In this document: piece by piece, positions 1 through 5,468 of the stretch
How positions within the stretch are numbered: position 1 is the stretch's first letter
How the letters are laid out: each line of letters starts with the position of its first letter
DNA from: Rhodobacterales bacterium
Lineage (GTDB): Bacteria; Pseudomonadota; Alphaproteobacteria; Rhodobacterales; Rhodobacteraceae
Direction of reading: 5' to 3'
Length of the DNA: 11,186 bases
Assembly (NCBI GenBank): GCA_013298485.1
Contig: JAAFHS010000001.1
Coordinates: 9,004-20,189 of the forward strand
Program-made: the position numbers and the translations under genes
Notes under the pieces: model-generated
Database searches by the model: none
What the model was told of the DNA's origin: nothing
The model's input: only the letters and a program-made list of their open reading frames with translations

Positions 1-913
1 CACGCATCTCTTCATACAACGCCTGAATACGGCCAACGATATCGATGTTCTCGCTCGCCTGGGATTGCAGTGCTTCAAGAAAAAACCTGCACCATCCGGT
101 CCAGTCGCTCGTCGCAGATACGGCGCGCAGGCGTTCGATGTACTCATCCTTGTTGCGTTCAAAGAAGTCGCTGACAAAAAAATGCGGCGCGCTAAGCACA
201 CCGGTGTTCCACAGCATCAGCGTGATCAGCATTCGCCCGACGCGACCGTTGCCGTCTTCGAAGGGATGTAGCGCTTCGAATTCCGCATGCGCCAGCGCCG
301 TGCGCAGTATCGGCTGCATCGTTCCACCTTGCATGAACTGGACAAGTGTCGCAATCGCCGGGTCAAGCTGTTCGGGCGCGATCGGGATGAAATCAATGCG
401 TTTGCGACGACGGTCGCCGATGTAATTCTGTTCCGTCTTGAATTGCCCTGGCCGCTTTTCGGCCCCGCGCCCGTAACTCAGCAGGGTCCGGTGGGCCGAG
501 CGGATCAGGTGCTCGGACAGGGGATAGCCATCGGCCATCTGCTTTTCCGCCTGCCGCAAAGCACGCGCGTAAAGGGCGACTTCCACTGTCTCATTGCGCC
601 CGACAGGCGATCCGTCTTTCCCATCAGCATCCGCCTCCAACCGCAACACTTCTTCCAGCGTGGAAATCGTGCCCTCCATCCGCGAGGACACAACGGCATC
701 ACGTGCGCGAAGAGGGGCAAGCAGCAATTCGCTATTGGGCAAGCCGCGCAGCATAGTGTCAAAGCGAGTGAGCGCTATTGCAGTATCCATCAGCGGGGTG
801 ATGAGCGCCTTCAGGTCAAGCTCTGCAGGCGGAAAGCCCCCCAGATGGTAGTTGACCGCGTTAGAGCAGTCGTATGTTGTGTTGTGTATGATAACTTCAG
901 ATTTGCTAGTCAT
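1..913 (-). CDS. Fic family protein (class II AMP-transferase), 3' end cut by window edge
   Basis: Fic enzymes usually transfer AMP from ATP to a hydroxyl side chain of a target protein, and can also remove it. I translated 304 residues from the ATG at 911-913; the C-terminus lies outside the window. The catalytic motif HPFEDGNGRVGR is at about residues 216-227, with every key residue present: catalytic His216, the metal-binding acidic residue, and the GNGR anion-binding loop. SSRMEG at residues 76-81 matches the (S/T)xxxE(G/N) inhibitory-helix motif. That places the protein in class II, with the inhibitory helix ahead of the Fic core. The Fic_N-like region precedes residue 110, and after residue 275 a helical stretch begins that in relatives leads into a winged-helix domain. 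No partner antitoxin lies upstream, as expected for a self-inhibited Fic. The 5' flank is strikingly AT-rich compared with the gene. The family call is firm; the target is unknown. Confidence 0.93.
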   Translation of the reverse strand, partial: MTSKSEVIIHNTTYDCSNAVNYHLGGFPPAELDLKALITPLMDTAIALTRFDTMLRGLPNSELLLAPLRARDAVVSSRMEGTISTLEEVLRLEADADGKDGSPVGRNETVEVALYARALRQAEKQMADGYPLSEHLIRSAHRTLLSYGRGAEKRPGQFKTEQNYIGDRRRKRIDFIPIAPEQLDPAIATLVQFMQGGTMQPILRTALAHAEFEALHPFEDGNGRVGRMLITLMLWNTGVLSAPHFFVSDFFERNKDEYIERLRAVSATSDWTGWCRFFLEALQSQASENIDIVGRIQALYEEMR

Positions 914-1050
914 GACCAAAGTCTGTGCCTGAGTCCTAGACACAAATCAATTTAAAAGTGAAAAAAATAGAAAACCTATACACAAATACCTTTGTGATTC
1001 ACAATTACACACAAAACGGCTTGTATTTCATGCGCGGCGCGAAGTGAAAC
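914..1050 (-). promoter_or_regulatory. AT-rich fic upstream region with repeated ACACAAA heptamers and a palindrome
   Basis: This leader lies between the pnp terminator and the fic start and is far richer in A+T than its surroundings. On the plus strand ACACAAA starts at 940, 980, 1009 and 1049, with spacings of 40, 29 and 40 bp. A perfect interrupted palindrome, TTGTG-ATT-CACAA, occupies 992-1004. Reading toward fic, TTGTGA (999-1004) and TATAGG (975-980) are 18 bp apart and could serve as -35 and -10 boxes; the match is weak. Such repeats suggest an operator, possibly for autoregulation by the Fic protein's own C-terminal DNA-binding domain. That role is inference. Confidence 0.4.
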
Positions 1051-1079
1051 ACAAAGGCCCCGGTGTTTCCACCGGGGCC
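1044..1079 (-). terminator. Intrinsic terminator of pnp
   Basis: A perfect 10-bp GC-rich stem pairs GGCCCCGGTG (1056-1065) with CACCGGGGCC (1070-1079) around the four-base loop 1066-1069. Read on the minus strand it begins 25 bases after the pnp stop codon and is followed by the T-rich stretch TTTGTGTTTCAC. This is a classical Rho-independent terminator, and it separates pnp from fic. Confidence 0.85.
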
Positions 1080-1103
1080 CTCATTTACAACGCTTGTAAT
1101 CCC

Positions 1104-3233
1104 TTACGCCTCGGCCGCTTCCGCGATTTCGGCACCGGTTTCCTGATCGACCATCTTCATGCCCAGCCGCACCTTGCCGCGGTCGTCAAAGCCCAGGAGT
1201 TTGACTTTCACTTCCTGGCCTTCCTTCAGATATTCGTTCGGATGGTTCAACCGTTTCGCCGCGATCTGGCTGACATGCACCAACCCGTCACGCTTGCCGA
1301 AGAAGTTCACGAAGGCCCCGAAATCAACCAGTTTCACGACACGGCCGGTATAGACCTTGCCCTCTTCCGGTTCGGCCACGATGGACCAGATCATGTCATA
1401 GGCGCGCTTGATCGCCGCCGCATCCGACGATGCGATCTTGATGATCCCGTCATCGTTGATGTCGACCTTGGCACCCGATGTTTCCACGATCTCGCGGATG
1501 ACCTTGCCGCCCGAACCGATCACCTCACGGATTTTATCCGTGGGGATCTGCAGCGTTTCGATCTTCGGCGCATATTCGCTGAACCCCTGCGGGGCCGACA
1601 GCGCCTTGTTCATCTCGCCCAGGATGTGCATCCGGCCGTCTTTTGCCTGCGCCAGGGCCTTTTCCATGATCTCAGGCGTGATGCCCGCAATCTTGATGTC
1701 CATCTGTAGGCTGGTGATCCCGTTCGCCGTGCCCGCTACCTTGAAGTCCATATCGCCGAGGTGATCTTCATCCCCCAGAATGTCCGTCAGGATCGCATAC
1801 TTGCCGTCGTCTTCCAGGATCAGACCCATCGCCACGCCGGCCACGGGTGCCTTCAACGGCACGCCTGCATCCATCATCGACAGTGAACCACCGCAGACCG
1901 ATGCCATTGAGGATGACCCGTTCGACTCCGTGATCTCTGACACCAGACGAATGGTATAGGGGAAGTCGGTCGGCGCGGGCAGCACCGCCTGCAACGCGCG
2001 CCATGCCAGCTTGCCATGGCCGATCTCACGACGGCCCGGGCTGCCCACACGGCCCACTTCACCCACCGAATAGGGCGGGAAGTTGTAGTGCAGCAGGAAG
2101 TTTGACCGGCTGTTGCCATGCAGCGCGTCGATGATCTGCTCATCCTCGCCCGTGCCCAGCGTCGTCACCACCAGGCCTTGCGTCTCGCCGCGCGTAAACA
2201 GCGCCGATCCATGCGTGCGCGGCAGAATGCCCGTTTCACAGACAATCGGGCGCACCGTCTTGGTATCACGCCCGTCGATCCGCAGACCGGTTTTCACCAC
2301 GTCACCGCGCAGGATCGCCATTTCCAGCTTCTTGATCGCCGGATACAGATTGCCATCCGCCTGGTCTTCTTCCGTCATCGCCGCCTTGATCGCATCTACA
2401 GCCACCTCGATGGCCGTGGTGCGCTCCTGCTTGTCACGAATGGCAAAGGCCGCGCGCATCTGCTTTTCGCCCGCTTTTTTGACCTTCGCATACAGCTTGG
2501 AATAGTCCGGTGCGGCAAAATCGAACGGCTCTTTCGCGCAATCTTCGGCAAAATCCATGATCATGTCGATCACGGGCTGCATGGCGGCATGGCCAAACTT
2601 CACGGCCCCCAGCATTTCTTCTTCCGTCAGCTCATAGGCTTCGGATTCCACCATCATCACGGCGTCTTTCGTGCCCGCGATCACAAGGTCCAACCGCTGA
2701 TCCGGGTTGTTGCGCAGGTTCTGCATATCGTCCACAGCCGGGTTCAGCACATAGTTGCCACCCGAAAAACCAACGCGCGCCGCCCCGATCGGCCCCATGA
2801 ACGGCACGCCCGAAATCGTCAGCGCCGCCGACACCGCGATCATCGCGACGATATCAGGCTCGTTGTGCAGATCGTGGCTCAGCACGGTTGCCATCACCAG
2901 CACTTCGTTCTTGAAGCCTTCCACAAACAGCGGGCGGCAGGGGCGGTCGATCAACCGCGAGGTCAGCGTTTCCTTCTCCGAAGGGCGCGCCTCACGCTTG
3001 AAAAAGCCGCCGGGAATCTTGCCCGCGGCATAGTATTTCTCCTGGTAATGCACGGTCAGCGGGAAAAAGTCCTGCCCCGGCTTTTGCGTGCGGGCATACG
3101 TCACGTTGGCCATCACGGAGGTATCACCCAGTGTGGCGATCACCGACCCGTCGGCCTGACGCGCGATTTTCCCCGATTCCAGTGTCAGCGTCTCGCTGCC
3201 CCACTGGATTGATTTCTTGGTCACATTGAACAT
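1104..3233 (-). CDS. pnp: Polyribonucleotide nucleotidyltransferase (PNPase)
   Basis: PNPase degrades RNA 3' to 5' using phosphate and releases nucleoside diphosphates. It works as a cytoplasmic trimer, often with RNase E in the degradosome. The 709 residues match the usual family length (711 in E. coli). In order I see the first RNase PH domain (about 12-145), the helical linker, the second RNase PH domain (about 320-550), a KH domain with GSGG near residue 574, and an S1 domain (about 620-690). The second core holds the family block DILGDEDHLGDMDFKV near residues 485-495, which carries the metal-binding aspartates, and the SSSMASVCGGSL segment. The start MFNVTKKSIQW is preceded by GAGGAAAC at a normal distance. 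In most alphaproteobacteria pnp directly follows rpsO. Here rpsO is the next gene upstream on the same strand, but a toxin-antitoxin pair on the other strand separates them. Confidence 0.99.
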   Translation of the reverse strand: MFNVTKKSIQWGSETLTLESGKIARQADGSVIATLGDTSVMANVTYARTQKPGQDFFPLTVHYQEKYYAAGKIPGGFFKREARPSEKETLTSRLIDRPCRPLFVEGFKNEVLVMATVLSHDLHNEPDIVAMIAVSAALTISGVPFMGPIGAARVGFSGGNYVLNPAVDDMQNLRNNPDQRLDLVIAGTKDAVMMVESEAYELTEEEMLGAVKFGHAAMQPVIDMIMDFAEDCAKEPFDFAAPDYSKLYAKVKKAGEKQMRAAFAIRDKQERTTAIEVAVDAIKAAMTEEDQADGNLYPAIKKLEMAILRGDVVKTGLRIDGRDTKTVRPIVCETGILPRTHGSALFTRGETQGLVVTTLGTGEDEQIIDALHGNSRSNFLLHYNFPPYSVGEVGRVGSPGRREIGHGKLAWRALQAVLPAPTDFPYTIRLVSEITESNGSSSMASVCGGSLSMMDAGVPLKAPVAGVAMGLILEDDGKYAILTDILGDEDHLGDMDFKVAGTANGITSLQMDIKIAGITPEIMEKALAQAKDGRMHILGEMNKALSAPQGFSEYAPKIETLQIPTDKIREVIGSGGKVIREIVETSGAKVDINDDGIIKIASSDAAAIKRAYDMIWSIVAEPEEGKVYTGRVVKLVDFGAFVNFFGKRDGLVHVSQIAAKRLNHPNEYLKEGQEVKVKLLGFDDRGKVRLGMKMVDQETGAEIAEAAEA

Positions 3234-3298
3234 CTTGTTTCCTCAGGAACCGGCGCCCTCGCCTGTCGTTCCACATATCTGGCGGCCCCATTGCCGCC
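3234..3298 (-). promoter_or_regulatory. pnp 5' leader with two hairpins ahead of the ribosome binding site
   Basis: Next to the pnp Shine-Dalgarno (GAGGAA, about 3239-3244) is a hairpin at 3246-3272. Its outer arms are GGAAC/GTTCC, its inner arms GGCG/CGCC, and it has a four-base loop and an internal bulge. A second hairpin, GGCGGC (3281-3286) with GCCGCC (3293-3298), lies just upstream. In E. coli, pnp mRNA is autoregulated through a leader stem cut by RNase III and then destabilised by PNPase. These stems may serve the same purpose, but that transfer to this organism is inference. I could not identify a convincing pnp promoter in 3299-3394. Confidence 0.4.
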
Positions 3299-3394
3299 GC
3301 CCCTATCCTGATTGCATGTGGCCGGGGCATGGCCTCACGTCGCAGATTGCGGGCGCATACAGGAAAAGGGGGGGCTTGGGAAGGGGTGGGAATG

Positions 3395-3429
3395 TTGACA
3401 AACTTTGCCATAACTGGCAGATTCACGGC
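3395..3429 (+). promoter_or_regulatory. Promoter and possible operator of the toxin-antitoxin pair
   Basis: A consensus -35 box TTGACA lies at 3395-3400. At a 17-bp spacing the -10 position is CAGATT (3418-3423), a modest match. Between the boxes is the perfect inverted repeat TGCCA-TAAC-TGGCA (3406-3419). This is where a ribbon-helix-helix antitoxin would be expected to bind and repress. Transcription from this promoter would start at about 3430, practically at the antitoxin ATG, and no Shine-Dalgarno is visible, so a leaderless mRNA is possible. Confidence 0.5.
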
Positions 3430-3693
3430 ATGGCCACAATGAACATATCCCTGCCCGACCAGATGAAAGCCTTCGCCGAGGCGCAAACCCGCGATGGGCG
3501 GTATAGCAATGTCAGCGACTACATGCGCGATCTGATCCGGCGTGATCAGGAGCGGCGGGAGGCGATTGCCGAGATCCAGGCGTTGGTCGATGAAGGGCTG
3601 GCAAGCGGGCAATCTCGGCCTTTCGATCCGAAAGCATTTTTCGCTGAGAAAGAGGCCGCGTATTTACGGAAAAACACAAAAGCCGATCAGTGA
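3430..3693 (+). CDS. ParD-like ribbon-helix-helix antitoxin
   Basis: This is the antitoxin half of a type II toxin-antitoxin pair. It should bind and block the downstream ParE-like toxin and repress its own promoter. The product is 87 residues. The N-terminal strand MATMNISLPDQM and the following helices (YSNVSDYMRDLIRRDQ, about residues 25-40) are typical of ParD/CopG DNA-binding proteins. The charged C-terminal part, about residues 41-87, would wrap the toxin. I chose the ATG at 3430 because it sits just after a plausible promoter; a second in-frame ATG at 3439 (MNISLPDQM) is nearly as good. The reading frame is open further upstream, but those codons do not resemble the family. The stop codon overlaps the toxin start by four bases (GTGA), so translation is probably coupled. 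The pair lies on the opposite strand to both flanking housekeeping genes. Confidence 0.88.
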   Translation: MATMNISLPDQMKAFAEAQTRDGRYSNVSDYMRDLIRRDQERREAIAEIQALVDEGLASGQSRPFDPKAFFAEKEAAYLRKNTKADQ

Positions 3694-3989
3694 CGCGCCA
3701 ACTTATCCTGCTGCCCGCCGCAGAAGCTGATCTGTCTGATATCTGGGATTACACCACCGAGCGATGGTCACTGAAGCAGGCCCGAACCTATGCGTCCGGC
3801 ATGACCGACCTGCTGCTCTTGTTATGCGATCAGCCGGAAATTGCCCCTCTGTTTGGCAAACTTACCCCACCCGTCCGCGTTTATCGCTATCGTTCTCATC
3901 TGGTGATCTTTATCGCCGACGACTCGACGGTTGAAGTGATCAGAGATGTGCATGGCAGGTCGAACTGGGTTGGATTGGTTTCTGATTGA
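3690..3989 (+). CDS. ParE-like toxin of the RelE/ParE superfamily
   Basis: This is a 99-residue toxin of the ParE branch. Characterised ParE proteins poison DNA gyrase, while the related RelE proteins cut mRNA on the ribosome. The N-terminus runs LILLPAAEADLSDIWDYT, the usual strand and first helix. The C-terminus has the ParE hallmark pattern VRVYRYRSHLVIFI (about 62-75) followed by VIRDVHGRSNW (about 83-93). Translation starts at GTG 3690, inside the antitoxin stop. No ribosome binding site of its own is needed if translation is coupled. There is no frameshift or truncation, so the toxin looks functional. Its exact target, gyrase or mRNA, cannot be told from sequence alone. Confidence 0.88.
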   Translation: MTRQLILLPAAEADLSDIWDYTTERWSLKQARTYASGMTDLLLLLCDQPEIAPLFGKLTPPVRVYRYRSHLVIFIADDSTVEVIRDVHGRSNWVGLVSD

Positions 3990-3990
3990 A

Positions 3991-4034
3991 GCGTTTTGTT
4001 TTTGATCAAGGGAACCAGATCAAAAACAAAACGC
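3991..4034. repeat. 17-bp perfect inverted repeat between parE and rpsO
   Basis: GCGTTTTGTTTTTGATC (3991-4007) is followed after a 10-base spacer by its exact reverse complement (4018-4034). The right arm is also the U-tract of the rpsO terminator, so the left arm is a copy of that tail in the opposite orientation, directly after the toxin stop codon. Transcripts coming from either side would therefore carry the same U-rich sequence. On the plus strand no GC-rich stem precedes the U-rich arm, so it may not terminate the toxin transcript efficiently. Confidence 0.8.
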
Positions 4035-4055
4035 CCGCAGCCTTCGCCACGGGCG
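4020..4055 (-). terminator. Intrinsic terminator of rpsO
   Basis: On the minus strand, CGCCCGTGGC-GAAG-GCTGCGGGCG (4032-4055) forms a 10-bp stem with two G-U pairs and a GAAG loop. It is followed at once by TTTTGTTTTT. It lies 26 bases beyond the rpsO stop codon. This strong Rho-independent terminator should uncouple rpsO from pnp unless there is read-through. Confidence 0.85.
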
Positions 4056-4080
4056 TTCCATGAAACGGGCAGACCCGGCC

Positions 4081-4350
4081 TTAGCGGCGCAGGCCCAGAC
4101 GGCTGATCAGCGAGGCATAGCGCGCCTCGTCCTTGGCCTTCAGGTAATCCAACAGCTTGCGGCGCTGGGCCACCATCATCAGCAGGCCACGGCGGGAATG
4201 GTTGTCCTTCTTGTGGCCTTTGAAATGCTCGGTCAGCGTGGCAATCCGGCTCGACAGGATCGCAACCTGCACTTCGGGCGAACCCGTATCATGCTCCTTG
4301 GTCGCGTATTCCTTGATCAGGCGGGTCTTTTCTTCAACGGTAATCGACAT
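4081..4350 (-). CDS. rpsO: 30S ribosomal protein S15
   Basis: S15 binds the central domain of 16S rRNA early in assembly of the small subunit and forms a bridge to the 50S subunit. The product is 89 residues, exactly the usual length. It shows the conserved HDTGSPEVQ segment (about 20-28), LTEHFKGHKKDNHSRRGL (about 39-56), which contacts rRNA, and the C-terminal YLKAKDEARYASLISRLGLRR. I chose the ATG at 4348-4350 because AAGGAG lies a normal distance upstream. A longer in-frame start at 4380 would add ten residues not found in S15. The next gene on this strand is pnp, but the toxin-antitoxin pair and a terminator lie between. Confidence 0.98.
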   Translation of the reverse strand: MSITVEEKTRLIKEYATKEHDTGSPEVQVAILSSRIATLTEHFKGHKKDNHSRRGLLMMVAQRRKLLDYLKAKDEARYASLISRLGLRR

Positions 4351-4642
4351 CGGGGTCTCCTTGGTTAGGTGTGATGGCACAAGCCGGGATGTCGTCCAGC
4401 AGGGCCCTTGGAGGTATGTCCGCCATCATGACGGATGCGCGCGTATAGGGGCATTCGCGCCAAAAGAAAAGCAGCAATTCTGCCGCCCGCCCGCCAGGCC
4501 CTGCGCCGCAATCCCCGCGCATTTGCACTAAATCCGCGATGACAAACGCTTTGGGCCATCTCCCCCCGATGCTACACATGAATACCGAATATACATATCT
4601 GCCAATGGGTTGCGTTAACGCCTGTTAACGAAACGCCGCTGG
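4351..4642. promoter_or_regulatory. Divergent region between rpsO and the small RTX gene, with tandem GTTAACG sites
   Basis: I see no gene here. The rpsO promoter must lie in this stretch; TATACG/CTATAC at about 4442-4447 (minus strand) is a possible -10 box but lacks a convincing partner. Close to the RTX start, GTTAACG occurs twice (4614-4620 and 4624-4630), exactly 10 bp apart. The first copy is embedded in the perfect palindrome GCGTTAACGC (4612-4621). TTAA pairs of this kind recall the CtrA box of alphaproteobacteria (TTAA-N7-TTAA), but here the spacer is six bases. Regulation by CtrA is therefore only a possibility. Confidence 0.35.
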
Positions 4643-5422
4643 ATGAAGGGGGCGGGGGTCATGCTGGGGATCGTGGGATTGCTGGGCGCGATGGTCGCAG
4701 GGATCGTCGGCGATGCGCTGATGTCACTGGCGCACAAGGATGACGATGCCGATGCGACGCCCCCCGATGCAGAACCCGCAGCGGCAGGCGATCTTCTTGA
4801 CGATGACCCGGATGCAGGTCCCCTTCCGCCCCCGTTCCCCGAAGATGGCAGCGATGCAGGGCCGGACCCCACGGATGAGGCGACACCCGCCGAAGATGAC
4901 GGCCCGGCAATGACCGCGGATGACACTGCCCCGATGATCTATCTGGGTGACGGGACGGATGAATTCATCATGGGCAGTCCCGATGCCGACGTGATCATCG
5001 GGGCCGCAGGCGATGATACACTGGATGGTGGTGATGAGGGCGATATCCTCTTCGGCGGGATGGGCGATGATGATCTGACCGGGGCCGGTGACGATGCCAC
5101 CGACGCGCTTTACGGCGGTGCGGGCGATGATGTGCTGACCGCCGGCGCGGGCGATACCGCCTGGGGCGGGGCCGGCATCGACAGCTTCACCCTCAGCGAC
5201 TACACCCCCGGCGATCCGCCCGCCGTCATCGCCGATTATGCGCCGGGGCAGGACCGCATCGTGCTCATGTATGATGCCGATCTGCACCCCGAACCCATCG
5301 TGCAGACCGAAGCGATCGAGGGCACCGAGGATGTCGCGGTCCTGCTTGACGGTCTGCAGGTCGCCATCGTGCAGGGTGCGGCGGGGCTGGACTGGGAAGA
5401 TATCCACCTGATGGCCGCATGA
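4643..5422 (+). CDS. Small acidic RTX (hemolysin-type calcium-binding) protein with N-terminal membrane segment
   Basis: The protein has 259 residues. Residues 7-30 form a hydrophobic helix (LGIVGLLGAMVAGIVGDALM), probably a membrane anchor or an uncleaved signal. Residues 31-95 are a low-complexity linker rich in Asp, Pro and Ala. Residues 100-184 hold RTX nonapeptides of the GGxGxDxLx type, for example GAAGDDTLDGG and YGGAGDDVLTAG, which bind calcium in a beta-roll. The rest resembles the short beta-rich cap that follows RTX repeats (ADYAPGQDRIVLMYD, residues 197-211). There is no cysteine. Unlike secreted RTX proteins it lacks a clear C-terminal type I secretion signal, so I infer a tethered envelope protein. 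The start is uncertain: ATG 4643 has no Shine-Dalgarno, whereas the in-frame ATG 4661 follows AAGGGGGCGGGGG and may be the true start. The biological role is unknown. Confidence 0.8.
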   Translation: MKGAGVMLGIVGLLGAMVAGIVGDALMSLAHKDDDADATPPDAEPAAAGDLLDDDPDAGPLPPPFPEDGSDAGPDPTDEATPAEDDGPAMTADDTAPMIYLGDGTDEFIMGSPDADVIIGAAGDDTLDGGDEGDILFGGMGDDDLTGAGDDATDALYGGAGDDVLTAGAGDTAWGGAGIDSFTLSDYTPGDPPAVIADYAPGQDRIVLMYDADLHPEPIVQTEAIEGTEDVAVLLDGLQVAIVQGAAGLDWEDIHLMAA

Positions 5423-5442
5423 ACGGGGACCCGCAACCATTA

Positions 5443-5468
5443 CCGAATCCTTAATTCGGCCCGGTTTT
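5443..5468 (+). terminator. Possible terminator of the small RTX gene
   Basis: CCGAAT (5443-5448) and ATTCGG (5454-5459) form a perfect 6-bp stem with a five-base loop, 20 bases after the RTX stop codon. Beyond it is CCCGGTTTTAGG, only a short T-run. The stem is modest, and the palindromic repeat at 5503-5526 may do the main work. Confidence 0.4.

Noticed and set aside
287..955. Open frame of 222 codons on the plus strand over fic
   Set aside because: The opposite strand carries a complete Fic motif in a continuous frame; this frame is its mirror image and has no recognisable domain.
1044..1709. Open frame of 221 codons on the plus strand over the pnp 3' end
   Set aside because: It starts within the pnp terminator region and is antisense to conserved KH and S1 domain codons; no family resemblance.
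2118..3212. Long open frame (364 codons) antisense to pnp
   Set aside because: It lies fully opposite a certain pnp gene, has an Arg/His-rich composition typical of the reverse complement of GC-rich coding DNA, and shows no domain.
3217..3429. N-terminal extension of the antitoxin by 71 residues
   Set aside because: It would run back through the promoter and the pnp start, and the residues do not resemble an antitoxin; family similarity begins at position 3430 or 3439.
4724..5440. Open frame of 238 codons on the minus strand opposite the small RTX gene
   Set aside because: The RTX repeats on the plus strand explain the codon periodicity; Gly-Asp repeats give open frames on the other strand.
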